A stretch of 64,000 bases of DNA from NCBI RefSeq assembly GCF_022063185.1, contig NZ_CP091913.1:1426001-1490000 (forward strand), in the 5' to 3' direction. The notes beneath the pieces were generated by a model that was given only the letters and a program-made list of their open reading frames with translations, had not been told where the DNA came from and made no database searches. This document shows, piece after piece, positions 44,701 to 52,480 of the stretch. The position numbers and the translations under genes were made by a program. How positions within the stretch are numbered: position 1 is the first letter of the stretch; each line of letters begins with the position of its first letter. This DNA is from Nostoc sp. UHCC 0870. GTDB taxonomy: Bacteria > Cyanobacteriota > Cyanobacteriia > Cyanobacteriales > Nostocaceae.

Positions 44701-46209
44701 TTAAGTGTCCAATACTATAGAAGGGGTGTCCAAGATTAGGGGTTCTCTAAGTTTGGCTTCAATCTCTTTCTTAATTTGCTCCTGTTGTTCTGCTGAAAGA
44801 TTACCTGTAGCTTTAGAAATTAGGTCAGTGTAAATTAAACTGTAAGCTGTAGCAGGTATCTCTCCTCTTAATTTATTAAAGTCAACTTCAGATAAAGATA
44901 TTAATTTAGATATCTGGGATTCTAGAGTATCATTCTCAAATTCATTTAATCCAGTAACACTAATAAGGTCGGGAGAATACCCTACTGATTTAGCTACTAA
45001 TTGAAGAACCTTTTGATATGTGCTGGAGAGTAACTGTCCATAGAATCTTAATAAGGTTTCTTCCTTAACAAAGTCCATTCTCTTAGACTCACCAGATTGA
45101 GCTACAACACCTAATTCAGCAGAAACCCCACCTTGAGATAGAAGTGTTTTTACTTGACCCTCTATCTGCTTTAGGGCATCCATTAGGTGAGGAATAATAT
45201 GTCCTTGAGGTTCACTCCACTCAAACTTATCTAATTCCAAAACATACTGTAATCCTGTTGGGGGTGTTCCAGATTCTGAATCTGCAAATGATTCCTCAAA
45301 GTTACTATCAGGGGTTTGAACTTTCTTATAAGTTCTTTGAAAGTAGGCAAATGTTAATAAATCATACTTTGCACAATCTGTTCTTAAATGTTCTAAAGCT
45401 TTGGCAGCAGCTTGGTCAGTTAACCACATCTCATCAGGTAACTCCAATTTGACAACAGGAATCTCCCCTAAACCATGAGCTATTAATTTACCTACTAAAG
45501 GTATAGTGGTATCATCATTTACATTCTCATCTTCTATTTTAGAGATTGCTCCACTTTTATCTAACTCAACATTAGAAGCCTCATACCTGGCAATATAATT
45601 TGAATCAATAAAAGTCCAGATAACTTTAGTAATTGGAGGTAGGAGAGGATTAGAAGTATCTGTTATAACTTGCCTAACTTTAATCCACTGGGGTTTACCT
45701 TTACTCTCAGACCAGTTAATTACTTCAAAAGGAGAATAGGTTGTAATATAAGGTTTGATTTTTAAAAGTTCTTCTTGGGCTTTATTAAGTGGAGTTATCT
45801 CACTTCTAGTTTTGTCTATATGTAAATAAACTTTCTTGAACTTGAGGGCTTCTCTTAATAAGTGGGCAAGTAATGTTTTTTCATCTCTGCCTGATAAGTT
45901 GGTATCTGTTCTAAATTGATTTATTTCCTCAACATCAGCACCTGATACAACTAAAGAACTATTAGATAATTTAGAGGTTACATCCCCTATAGCACTAGCT
46001 AAAATGTTTAGATAGGTAAACTTCTTTAATCTGAATTCATAGGTCTGGGCATCTTCTCCAGGTCTCTGAGGTAAGAATAATTCTATAGCTTGCTTTAGTT
46101 TATAACCGCCTGAAGCTAATAAATCTATCTCTCCCCAAACTGGTAACATACTAGAGTATTCTGGATGGGTTGCTTCCAAAATACCTAAACTTAAAATATT
46201 AGGATACAT
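44701..46209 (-). CDS. Portal protein (DUF4055 type)
   Basis: A 502-residue portal, the dodecameric ring at the capsid vertex. LDLASGGYKLKQAIELFLP-like start (actual EIDLLASGGYKLKQAIELF), RPGEDAQTYEFRLKKFTYLN, YITTYSPFEVINWSESKGKP, GLGEIPVVKLELPDEMWLTD and LDKFEWSEPQGHIIPHLMDA match DUF4055-type portals. It is 6 bp after terL. Order terS-terL-portal-scaffold-capsid is standard. Confidence 0.85.
   Translation of the reverse strand: MYPNILSLGILEATHPEYSSMLPVWGEIDLLASGGYKLKQAIELFLPQRPGEDAQTYEFRLKKFTYLNILASAIGDVTSKLSNSSLVVSGADVEEINQFRTDTNLSGRDEKTLLAHLLREALKFKKVYLHIDKTRSEITPLNKAQEELLKIKPYITTYSPFEVINWSESKGKPQWIKVRQVITDTSNPLLPPITKVIWTFIDSNYIARYEASNVELDKSGAISKIEDENVNDDTTIPLVGKLIAHGLGEIPVVKLELPDEMWLTDQAAAKALEHLRTDCAKYDLLTFAYFQRTYKKVQTPDSNFEESFADSESGTPPTGLQYVLELDKFEWSEPQGHIIPHLMDALKQIEGQVKTLLSQGGVSAELGVVAQSGESKRMDFVKEETLLRFYGQLLSSTYQKVLQLVAKSVGYSPDLISVTGLNEFENDTLESQISKLISLSEVDFNKLRGEIPATAYSLIYTDLISKATGNLSAEQQEQIKKEIEAKLREPLILDTPSIVLDT
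44706..44713 (-). promoter_or_regulatory. Phage promoter motif ATTGGACA (family 2), second copy
   Basis: Minus-strand ATTGGACACTTAATATTTAT overlaps the last codons of the portal gene, 46 bp upstream of the previous copy. The pair forms a tandem in front of the capsid genes. Confidence 0.35.
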
Positions 46210-46215
46210 ATAATA

Positions 46216-47478
46216 TTATTTCTTGGATTGTATTAATTGATGTAAGGTTGCAAGGACATACCTAGAAGCATCTACTAGGTGGTCTTCTTGATGATCAGCA
46301 GGTTTATTTAATATCTGATTCTCTGAATTAGTTGCCCTGTGATAGTTCTCAAACTGTAAGATAACTTCACTAAGAGATTGCTTTATAAATAGGTTGTTTT
46401 GATATAAAAGAGAATTGATAATCTCACAACCTTCCATTATCTTTATCTCATTTCTAACTACCTTCACTGCCCTCTGTAAGCCTGGTATATTCTTCTCTTT
46501 ACCTAGGTTTCTAGCAGCTAAAATTGAGCTAGGTCTATCATCAGGAAGATAACATCTGTAAACTTTATATTGATTACAGAACTTGGCTACTTTATCTAAA
46601 AACTCATCTTGAGTTATTGGTTGCCCAGTTGAGTTATACCAGGAGTCTACTATATAAAACTGAGTATGGTCTTTAGATAATCCTATTACTGAGATTGCTG
46701 GATTTACATCCCCCCAATCACACCCCAAATAATAAGATAAATCATCAGGTATTTTATTTACTTTATGGTTGATATTAAATTGGTCAAATATCTGCCCATC
46801 AAAATCCTCAAATGAAGCCTGAAATTCTTGACGGTAACTTTTATCAGGCATTTGCTTTTTAGCTTGCCTAAGTTGAGCCTTTGGGAAGAATGGATTATCC
46901 TTAGTTAGAAAATGAAAGTAAGCCCAATCTTTTAAGTCTTTAATCTTCTGATAGAAATGATATAGCGGGTGAGCTTTACCTTTAGGAGTTGCACATATGG
47001 TTGCTTTTGAGCCTTCTGTATCCCCTAATGCAGGTAAGATAACATCATCCCAGATTCCTACTTTGAAGTCCTGAAACTCATCGCAGGCACAGAAAAAGAA
47101 TTTTAAACCTCTTAATCCATCACCCCCATCATCATTTGCACCCCTGAGTATAATGTCTGGTTTGTTTCCTTTGAGAGTTATTCTGTAATCTGTATTGTTA
47201 ATACTCTCTACAAAAGGGGCATCCTTTAATATACTCTTTAAAGCTTTCCAATGTACCGCTTTAGCTTGCTTAAGCGTTGGCATTATTAAGGCTACTATTG
47301 GGGGGAAGTTAGGATCATAGGGTTGATTGAAACTTGTAGCAGCATATATAATTTCAGTCCTTAACTCATGAGACTTCCCAAATCTCCTACCACAAACAAG
47401 TAATTTAAATCTAGCAGGGTCTGTAAATATCTTCTTTTGATTAGCGTGTAAGTTTATATTAAAAGCTTTATAGTTCAT
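46216..47478 (-). CDS. Terminase large subunit
   Basis: An ATP-driven packaging motor and nuclease. Walker A is LLVCGRRFGKSHEL, Walker B FFFCACDEFQDF, and the nuclease domain has CDWGDVNPAISVIG and DHLVDASRYVL. ATG 47478 (420 residues) is chosen because GAGGGGG precedes it at 3-8 bp and the frame overlaps the TerS stop by only 11 bp. The longer frame to 47526 would overlap terS more. Downstream portal is 6 bp away. Confidence 0.92.
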   Translation of the reverse strand: MNYKAFNINLHANQKKIFTDPARFKLLVCGRRFGKSHELRTEIIYAATSFNQPYDPNFPPIVALIMPTLKQAKAVHWKALKSILKDAPFVESINNTDYRITLKGNKPDIILRGANDDGGDGLRGLKFFFCACDEFQDFKVGIWDDVILPALGDTEGSKATICATPKGKAHPLYHFYQKIKDLKDWAYFHFLTKDNPFFPKAQLRQAKKQMPDKSYRQEFQASFEDFDGQIFDQFNINHKVNKIPDDLSYYLGCDWGDVNPAISVIGLSKDHTQFYIVDSWYNSTGQPITQDEFLDKVAKFCNQYKVYRCYLPDDRPSSILAARNLGKEKNIPGLQRAVKVVRNEIKIMEGCEIINSLLYQNNLFIKQSLSEVILQFENYHRATNSENQILNKPADHQEDHLVDASRYVLATLHQLIQSKK

Positions 47479-48013
47479 CATCCCCCTCAAGTTCTTCATA
47501 GTCTGGAGTCTTAGGAGGAACAGCATCCCCTATCTGAATTACATAAGTAGACTGTTGGTTATCACTTACACCTACCTCTTCTTTAATAGCTTTGATAGCA
47601 TTTATAGCTGTTGAGAAATCTTTCTTGTTTATAACTACTACTTCTCCCCTGGATGTTTGTATTTCATGAGGGTCCCCATTTATACATTTATTAGCTATAT
47701 CTTCTAAAGCTATAATTCTATTTATCTTTTCACTTAAAGTTACAAGCCCTAAATTCCTAGCTAACTCAAGAGTTAAAGCTTCAGAATCCTTAGTCTTATT
47801 TATACTCGGTTTAAGTTTATGGAGTAAATCCCTTAATTGTGTATCAGTAATAATAGAGTCAAATTTGGATTCATATAAAGCTTGAATTTGTTTGCGAGTT
47901 AACCCAGGTTTTATTACTGCCAGTAATCTTATAAAGTCTTCTTGTTGAGGAGTTAACCTCTGGTTTTTTGGGTTCATATAAGCAACAAAAAAGGTGCTTA
48001 ATACACCTAACAT
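47468..48013 (-). CDS. Putative terminase small subunit
   Basis: A 181-residue protein upstream of terL. The N-terminal part has a helix-turn-helix-like stretch (LTPQQEDFIRLLAVIKPGLT, RKQIQALYESKFDSIITDTQ), then helical oligomerisation-type sequence (LSEKINRIIALEDIANKCIN) and the acidic end YEELEGDDEL. Position and layout suit TerS, which selects the packaging site. ATG 48013 or the internal ATG 47977 could be used. A TTGGACA/TATATAAAT promoter-like pair sits just upstream. Confidence 0.72.
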   Translation of the reverse strand: MLGVLSTFFVAYMNPKNQRLTPQQEDFIRLLAVIKPGLTRKQIQALYESKFDSIITDTQLRDLLHKLKPSINKTKDSEALTLELARNLGLVTLSEKINRIIALEDIANKCINGDPHEIQTSRGEVVVINKKDFSTAINAIKAIKEEVGVSDNQQSTYVIQIGDAVPPKTPDYEELEGDDEL

Positions 48014-48044
48014 AATAAAGTCTTATTTATATAAACTTATACTC

Positions 48045-48052
48045 TGTCCAAT
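48045..48052 (-). promoter_or_regulatory. Phage promoter motif ATTGGACA (family 2) before terS
   Basis: Minus-strand ATTGGACAGAGTATAAGTTT is followed by ATATAAAT and then the terS ATG about 18 bp further. It is the best placed member of this motif family and a candidate late promoter. Confidence 0.45.
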
Positions 48053-48055
48053 TAT

Positions 48056-48463
48056 TTACAAAATATCCAAGATATCATAAGACAATAATTCAAGAGCTTC
48101 AATAAATGTTGCCGCTATCCAAGAGTCAACAGATGAAGTATTCTGCTCTCTTATATAGTACTCATACAGCAAACTCTTATTAAGTTCAGGGGATTGGTCA
48201 TAATTTAATTTGAGGGCTGCTTTATGGGCAGAGGGTAGTTTACTAATAAGTTTACTAACAGTGTCTGAATCTAATTGACCCCATAAAGTATTAGTAGGGT
48301 GTAACTTAGCAGGCTCCATATAAAGTCTACCAAGGTAAGGTTCAACATTATCCAACTCATTGGCAAAGTAAGCTTCTAGAACTTCCTTGAGGTCATCTGT
48401 ATCAATATAGGATTCTGTGAGGGTGGTAACTTGTTCTGGGTAAATAAAAGCTTGATTATACAT
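48056..48463 (-). CDS. Hypothetical phage protein
   Basis: A 135-residue acidic protein with no recognised domain: LTESYIDTDDLKEVLEAYFA, LISKLPSAHKAALKLNYDQS and a Ser/Ala/Leu-rich helical end. It lies between the HTH gene and terS on the same strand. It could be a packaging cofactor or a late regulator, but the sequence does not say. Confidence 0.5.
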   Translation of the reverse strand: MYNQAFIYPEQVTTLTESYIDTDDLKEVLEAYFANELDNVEPYLGRLYMEPAKLHPTNTLWGQLDSDTVSKLISKLPSAHKAALKLNYDQSPELNKSLLYEYYIREQNTSSVDSWIAATFIEALELLSYDILDIL

Positions 48464-48506
48464 TTTTTAATATCCTTTAAATTTATAAATAGGGTAATAA
48501 TAATAA

Positions 48507-48890
48507 TTAGGCGGTCAACATTGCTTCAAATAAAGTCTTCCAATCTTTCTCTCTTCTTGAACACTGCTCTCTAGTTAACTTATCTAATTTACTATCTGAG
48601 AATAGTGGGGTTTGATGATTTCTTATATCAGAATCTATAACACTTGAGAGATTTAAATATAACCAACTTTTAATAGTATTCTTTTCTCTTTTACTTAAAC
48701 TAGGGCTTCTAAGATATTCATTGATTACTGACATCACCCCTTCTTTATTCTTAAGACTAGAATAATTGTCTCCATATCTTTTCTTGAATCTAAAACTTAA
48801 AGTTGATTTGGGAATCTTAAATCTTTTCTCTAAATTACGTAAACTAAATCCTTGAATGTAAAGTTGAAAAGCCTTTTCTAATGTGTCCAT
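48507..48890 (-). CDS. Helix-turn-helix protein (phage regulator)
   Basis: A 127-residue protein whose first 45 residues form a psq/Hin-type helix-turn-helix: EKAFQLYIQGFSLRNLEKRF followed by KIPKSTLSFRFKKRYG. The rest is helical and basic (REQCSRREKDWKTLFEAML). GGGGGTGA precedes ATG 48890. A 21-bp palindrome and a family-1 motif lie 50-70 bp upstream, so it may be autoregulated. It is a candidate for late activator or lysogeny regulator. Confidence 0.65.
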   Translation of the reverse strand: MDTLEKAFQLYIQGFSLRNLEKRFKIPKSTLSFRFKKRYGDNYSSLKNKEGVMSVINEYLRSPSLSKREKNTIKSWLYLNLSSVIDSDIRNHQTPLFSDSKLDKLTREQCSRREKDWKTLFEAMLTA

Positions 48891-48928
48891 ACTTCACCCC
48901 CTATACTTTAATATTAGATTATTAATGA

Positions 48929-48957
48929 TGTTAAAAGTGGGCATAAATTATACCCAC
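48929..48957 (-). promoter_or_regulatory. Family-1 motif overlapping a 21-bp palindrome
   Basis: On the minus strand TTTATGCCCACTTTTAACA matches the phage family-1 motif. It overlaps the palindrome GTGGGCATAA-A-TTATACCCAC (48937-48957, one mismatched pair). Both lie upstream of the HTH gene. Confidence 0.55.
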
Positions 48958-48965
48958 CTTATATA

Positions 48966-50108
48966 CTAAGCTGCTATATCTAAACTGTTTATAGAAACTA
49001 CATTATTAATAGATTTACGAACTAAAGTTCCATCCATATAAGCTTGGCTAACTTGAGAATTCAATTTACTAATTGTTCTAGGACTCACCACAAAATTTAA
49101 ATCTTCTGTTCTTAACTTATTTAATAACCAAAACCAGGATTCAATAGGGTTATTGTTAACTATATTGTCTACAAGTCTTTGAGAAATATCTTGGAGGTCT
49201 ACAAAAGAAATCTTAGCTTTGACACCTTGAATATTTGTATACCCTAATTGATCATTCATTAACTCTCTAATCAAGGCTTTAGCTTCCCAGGAAATTCCAT
49301 TGGGAGAAGTGAATATAAATTCAATAGGTTTATTATTATACTTTTGTGCAGCTAACTCTAAATAATGTTTACTATATAAAGTATTCTTAATATCATTCTC
49401 AGAGATAGTTCTAGCTTTTAACTCATATACCTTAACAACTCTGGGTAACTGTTCAACCCAATCCCAGCGTCTATGGGAGGCTTCATCTGGGGTGTTAAAA
49501 GAATTCTTTATCCCTACTTCAAATCTTAGGTTAATAGTTGAGTAGGCTGTTAATTTAATAATCTGATCCTGAAGTTCATTTTCTGAAATTAATTTAACAG
49601 GAGGATTTTGAGAATTGTTAATTCTTTTTATTTCTTTAGTTGAGGAATCTTCAATTGCTCTGGAACCTAAACTTTGAAAATCTTTAGCTGCTTCTGTTTT
49701 ACCTTGAATTAAATAGGCATAAGCATGTTGCCAATCTCCAACTCGGATAGCAGAAGCTCTACCTAAACTTTTACCATAGGTCTCTTCATAGGTTTTTTTG
49801 AATCTAGCTAAACTTTTACCTTTTAGTAAAAAAGCCTTTCCAGGTAAAGATTCTAACTGCCGCCCTTTTGCGGCGGGAGTGGATTTAGCTTCAGGACTCC
49901 AATGCTTTCTATAATCTTCTGGGTCTAAACCTTTGGCTACACTAAGTTGACTCATAATATAGTAAGCTCCATTGTCTTCCTTATTAGGAACCCACTTTAA
50001 ATTATGTTTTCTTGTTAGGAAACAAAGCTCTTCTAAAATGGTGGAGTCTACTTCTGGAGTGGAAGCTAAAATAGAATTCTTTAAACTATCTGTTGATATA
50101 ATATTCAT
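48966..50108 (-). CDS. Possible PD-(D/E)XK nuclease-like phage protein
   Basis: A 380-residue protein in the early region. The middle contains RRWDWVEQLPRVVKVYELKA, which fits the D-x(n)-E-x-K signature of PD-(D/E)XK nucleases (Asp in WDW, Glu and Lys in YELK). After it come QKYNNKPIEFIFTSPNG and helical sequence. The N-terminal 160 residues are unrecognised. If it is a nuclease, a role in replication, recombination or host takeover would suit. A family-1 motif lies 52 bp upstream of ATG 50108. Confidence 0.45.
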   Translation of the reverse strand: MNIISTDSLKNSILASTPEVDSTILEELCFLTRKHNLKWVPNKEDNGAYYIMSQLSVAKGLDPEDYRKHWSPEAKSTPAAKGRQLESLPGKAFLLKGKSLARFKKTYEETYGKSLGRASAIRVGDWQHAYAYLIQGKTEAAKDFQSLGSRAIEDSSTKEIKRINNSQNPPVKLISENELQDQIIKLTAYSTINLRFEVGIKNSFNTPDEASHRRWDWVEQLPRVVKVYELKARTISENDIKNTLYSKHYLELAAQKYNNKPIEFIFTSPNGISWEAKALIRELMNDQLGYTNIQGVKAKISFVDLQDISQRLVDNIVNNNPIESWFWLLNKLRTEDLNFVVSPRTISKLNSQVSQAYMDGTLVRKSINNVVSINSLDIAA

Positions 50109-50159
50109 AATTTGTTAGTAATAAGTTTTATTTATATTTACATACTAACAATTAAGTAT

Positions 50160-50181
50160 TGTATAATCTGGGCATTATTAA
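50160..50181 (-). promoter_or_regulatory. Family-1 phage motif (TTAATAATGCCCAGATTATACA)
   Basis: Minus strand motif with core GCCCAGATTATACA, followed by a similar spacer and GTTAGTAT as at 50549. It lies upstream of the nuclease-like gene and is probably part of its promoter or operator. Confidence 0.55.
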
Positions 50182-50202
50182 GTTAAATAGTATTTTTATA
50201 CT

Positions 50203-50229
50203 AAAAAAGGCCCCTAAATTAGGGCCTTC
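50203..50229 (-). terminator. Rho-independent terminator
   Basis: On the minus strand AAGGCCC-TAATTTAG-GGGCCTT is followed by TTTTAG. It lies 20 bp after the stop of the 82-residue gene and should end that transcript before the next family-1 promoter. Confidence 0.8.
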
Positions 50230-50249
50230 TAAATTCTACTCTTTAATAA

Positions 50250-50498
50250 TTATTCTTTATCCATTTCCCTAATTTTAGTTTTCCAATCAAGGTCAATACC
50301 CTCTAACTCCTTAGCTAATAACTCCTTAGCTAACTTTTCTAACTCTAAAATACCTTTTAAATTATTAGTATTCTCAACTGCATTATCTAATTCTACAACT
50401 AACATCCCAGATAACATTAGTACAGGATTCATAGTGCATATACCTGCTAATCCTAATAAACCTGCTGTACCTAATCTAGCTGCTTTTCCAGTATCCAT
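50250..50498 (-). CDS. Small phage membrane-associated protein
   Basis: An 82-residue protein with a hydrophobic Ala/Gly/Leu stretch at about residues 7-33 (LGTAGLLGLAGICTMNPVLM) and an acidic helical tail with a repeated LAKELLAKELEG. It is the only gene between a family-1 promoter motif and a terminator, so it is probably expressed alone. Function unknown; a superinfection exclusion or membrane role is only a guess. Confidence 0.55.
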   Translation of the reverse strand: MDTGKAARLGTAGLLGLAGICTMNPVLMLSGMLVVELDNAVENTNNLKGILELEKLAKELLAKELEGIDLDWKTKIREMDKE

Positions 50499-50548
50499 AA
50501 TCTTTTCCTTAATCTTTTATCTATATCTATATACTAACAAATTGGTAT

Positions 50549-50570
50549 TGTTAAATCTGGGCATTAATAA
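50549..50570 (-). promoter_or_regulatory. Family-1 phage motif
   Basis: On the minus strand the 22-bp motif differs from the copy at 55686-55707 at one base only (core GCCCAGATTTAACA). It lies 51 bp in front of the 82-residue gene. Confidence 0.6.
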
Positions 50571-50770
50571 TAGGTCCGCTATCAGCCTCTAAATATTGAA
50601 GATGTCTTAATTATGGGGCTAAACATAGGGACCTTAACAGATTACTAAACCTATCAATTCTATATCTGGTACTCTCATTACAGAACCAGTTAATTACCTA
50701 TATTAAGGGGCTTATATAGGGACCTTAACTTGATTACTAAACCTATCAATTCTTAAGCTTGGGTTACTTT

Positions 50771-51020
50771 AACTTATGTTTACTTAAAGCCCTCCGGGCT
50801 ATTAGGGAGAAATAAATCTACCTCCCCAACTTCACCCCAGCCCCCTATTTTTAAGTTTACTGTCACAACCCAGTTTCTAGTTTATTAGTATAGAAAAAGG
50901 TTGTGACAGTAAACTCTACTCTATGATAATTTTACTTTTTAGTTTACTTTATCTATGGTAAACATTAGGTTAGAAGGTAGTAGATTTCTTCTCCCAGCTA
51001 GAAGCTACACCCCCCCTATA
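50771..51020. repeat. Dispersed phage repeat, copy B
   Basis: The 592-bp gap 50499-51090 has no convincing gene. It holds GTTTACTTAAAGCCC-TCC-GGGC (50778-50799), then a 17-bp perfect inverted repeat, AGTTTACTGTCACAACC at 50854-50870 with its complement at 50899-50915 (loop 28). About 85 bp nearly identical to copy A follow (CTCTATGATAA, ACTTTTTAGTTTACTTTATC, TATGGTAAACATTAGGTTAG). Order and orientation match copy A. Confidence 0.8.
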
Positions 51021-51090
51021 AATCTCTAGTAAGTAAGCTGCAACTTGAGTTGTCAAAGTTAAGAAAACCTAATCAACACCCCTATTCAAA

Positions 51091-51366
51091 TTAACTCTCT
51101 TCAGATTCCTCATCCTCAACCTCACAATATATTCTAGGAGTTTTGTAATAGTAAGCTCCAACTTTGTCATATATATAGAAGAGATCTTTTTCAACTAAAG
51201 AGTGAGCTAAATTATAATACTGCCAGGGATGAATTTGGATTAATTTATCTTTTACTTGATCCTCCATTACATTCAAAGCTTCTATTACTCTGTCTAATTT
51301 ATCTCTAGATGTTTTTAATTCTTTTATTATTATTTGTAAGTTGGGCGGTGGATCTGATGGGTACAT
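51091..51366 (-). CDS. Hypothetical phage protein
   Basis: A 91-residue protein: a helical first half (LQIIIKELKTSRDKLDRVIE) and a Tyr-rich second half (QYYNLAHSLVEKDLFYIYD) with an acidic tail. It has no known domain. It lies between repeat B and the divergent block with AGTAAACAA repeats, and is divergent from the 96-residue membrane protein gene. Confidence 0.5.
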   Translation of the reverse strand: MYPSDPPPNLQIIIKELKTSRDKLDRVIEALNVMEDQVKDKLIQIHPWQYYNLAHSLVEKDLFYIYDKVGAYYYKTPRIYCEVEDEESEES

Positions 51367-51455
51367 AAAGTGGGATTTATTTGTGGGTTGCTGTTACTAT
51401 TTTACCTTTTATGCGGGGGGTTTTAGCCTTTTCTTAAGCAAAGATTACTAAATAA

Positions 51456-51510
51456 AGTAAACAACATAGAAAACAACAAAACAGTAAACAATGACAGAAT
51501 AAGTGAACAA
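51456..51510. repeat. AGTAAACAA iteron-like repeats
   Basis: AGTAAACAA occurs at 51456-51464 and 51483-51491, and AGTGAACAA at 51502-51510, in an A-rich stretch between divergent genes. The motif shares AGTAAAC with the inverted repeats in B and C. It may bind a regulator or replication protein. Confidence 0.4.
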
Positions 51511-51621
51511 TCAATACTAAGTTAACTAAATATTAATTCAGTAAAATCCTCATTGGCACTTTAGAGTAATACTGAATAAAATTGATACAAAACAATCTAT
51601 AAAATTAGAGGGGTTTAAATA

Positions 51622-51912
51622 ATGAAGATTATAGATAAACTTTCAGAATTATCTGATGCTAATTTGATATTAGTTGTGTTTCTAGTCTGTGTAACTGGGG
51701 GAGGTGTAGTAGGGCTTATATCTGAAGCCTGGAAGATTTCTGAAAAAAGACAACAAGAGGAAGAAGCTCGCCAGGTGTGTGAAAAAATGAGGAATCTTAG
51801 AAATGTAACAATTGAAAGGATGAATAAAGGATATAAAATTTCCCCTGCTGAAGCTGGTGCAGCCTATCAGATAGGAATTATGACCTCTGAGGGGTGTGAG
51901 CCAATAAAATAG
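51622..51912 (+). CDS. Small single-span membrane protein
   Basis: A 96-residue protein with one membrane segment at about residues 15-36 (LILVVFLVCVTGGGVVGLIS), then a charged helical region with EKRQQEEEARQVCEKMRNLR. First gene of the rightward block. GAGGGG lies upstream of its ATG. Two Cys sit in the tail (VCEKM, SEGCEP). Function unknown; rightward early expression and membrane anchoring would suit a host-interaction or exclusion protein. Confidence 0.6.
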   Translation: MKIIDKLSELSDANLILVVFLVCVTGGGVVGLISEAWKISEKRQQEEEARQVCEKMRNLRNVTIERMNKGYKISPAEAGAAYQIGIMTSEGCEPIK

Positions 51913-51920
51913 GCAATAAA

Positions 51921-51960
51921 AAAGACTCCTGAGATGAGATTTTCAGGAGTCTTTTTTATT
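51921..51960 (+). terminator. Rho-independent terminator
   Basis: AAAAAAGACTCCTGA and TCAGGAGTCTTTTTT form a long perfect hairpin right after the 96-residue gene. It has T-runs on either strand and can work in both directions. Confidence 0.88.
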
Positions 51961-51966
51961 TAAAAT

Positions 51967-51974
51967 ATTGGACA
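51967..51974 (+). promoter_or_regulatory. Phage promoter motif ATTGGACA (family 2), plus strand
   Basis: ATTGGACACTTCTCTATATA is followed by a small palindrome CTCTATATATAGAG. It lies 46 bp in front of the RHH-like gene. A weaker copy (AGTGGACG) is at 52336, upstream of the polymerase gene. Confidence 0.4.
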
Positions 51975-52019
51975 CTTCTCTATATATAGAGAGACATACT
52001 AATATTGTGTACATACAAC

Positions 52020-52283
52020 ATGAAAGACTCAAGAATCATTTTTCTAATAAATAGACACACAAAGGAATACTGGAAGGAGTTAGCTGTTAAGAATAATATA
52101 TCCCTATCTTCTTTAATCATTACAGCCATTAACAAATATGCTAAGGAGGTGGGGCCTGGAGAAGAGGAGGAGCACGTACCCCCCACACTGTATACCTATA
52201 AAGGGGAACCTTATTACTTACCAAATAACTCAAATGATTATGACGAGTTAGATTGGAAAGTATATTTAGGGAATATTAAATAG
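52020..52283 (+). CDS. Ribbon-helix-helix-like phage protein
   Basis: From ATG 52020 the protein has 87 residues (TTG 52005 would add five). KDSRIIFLINRHTKEYWKEL followed by NNISLSSLIITAINKYAKEV matches the strand-helix-helix pattern of RHH regulators. A short acidic, Tyr/Pro-rich tail follows. It lies between a terminator and the polymerase gene and may regulate it. It is one of only two or three DNA-binding regulators recognised in the prophage. Confidence 0.6.
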   Translation: MKDSRIIFLINRHTKEYWKELAVKNNISLSSLIITAINKYAKEVGPGEEEEHVPPTLYTYKGEPYYLPNNSNDYDELDWKVYLGNIK

Positions 52284-52480
52284 AGAATTATTAATTTTTA
52301 ATGATTTATAATTGCCTATTTTATACCTTATAAACAGTGGACGTTTCTATTATTAATTGCTAAGATATAGAGAGAGGGGATAAGAAATCTAGAATCTGAA
52401 AAGTAGAGGTCAGTTTCCTTTACCTTCCCCCTTTCCCAAAAAACTAAATAAACAACAGAATAAAATAATTAAAACTGAAT

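Noticed and set aside
20330..48013. Extracellular contractile injection system without a head
   Set aside because: Terminase, portal, scaffold-like and major capsid genes are present and in standard order, so it is a phage.
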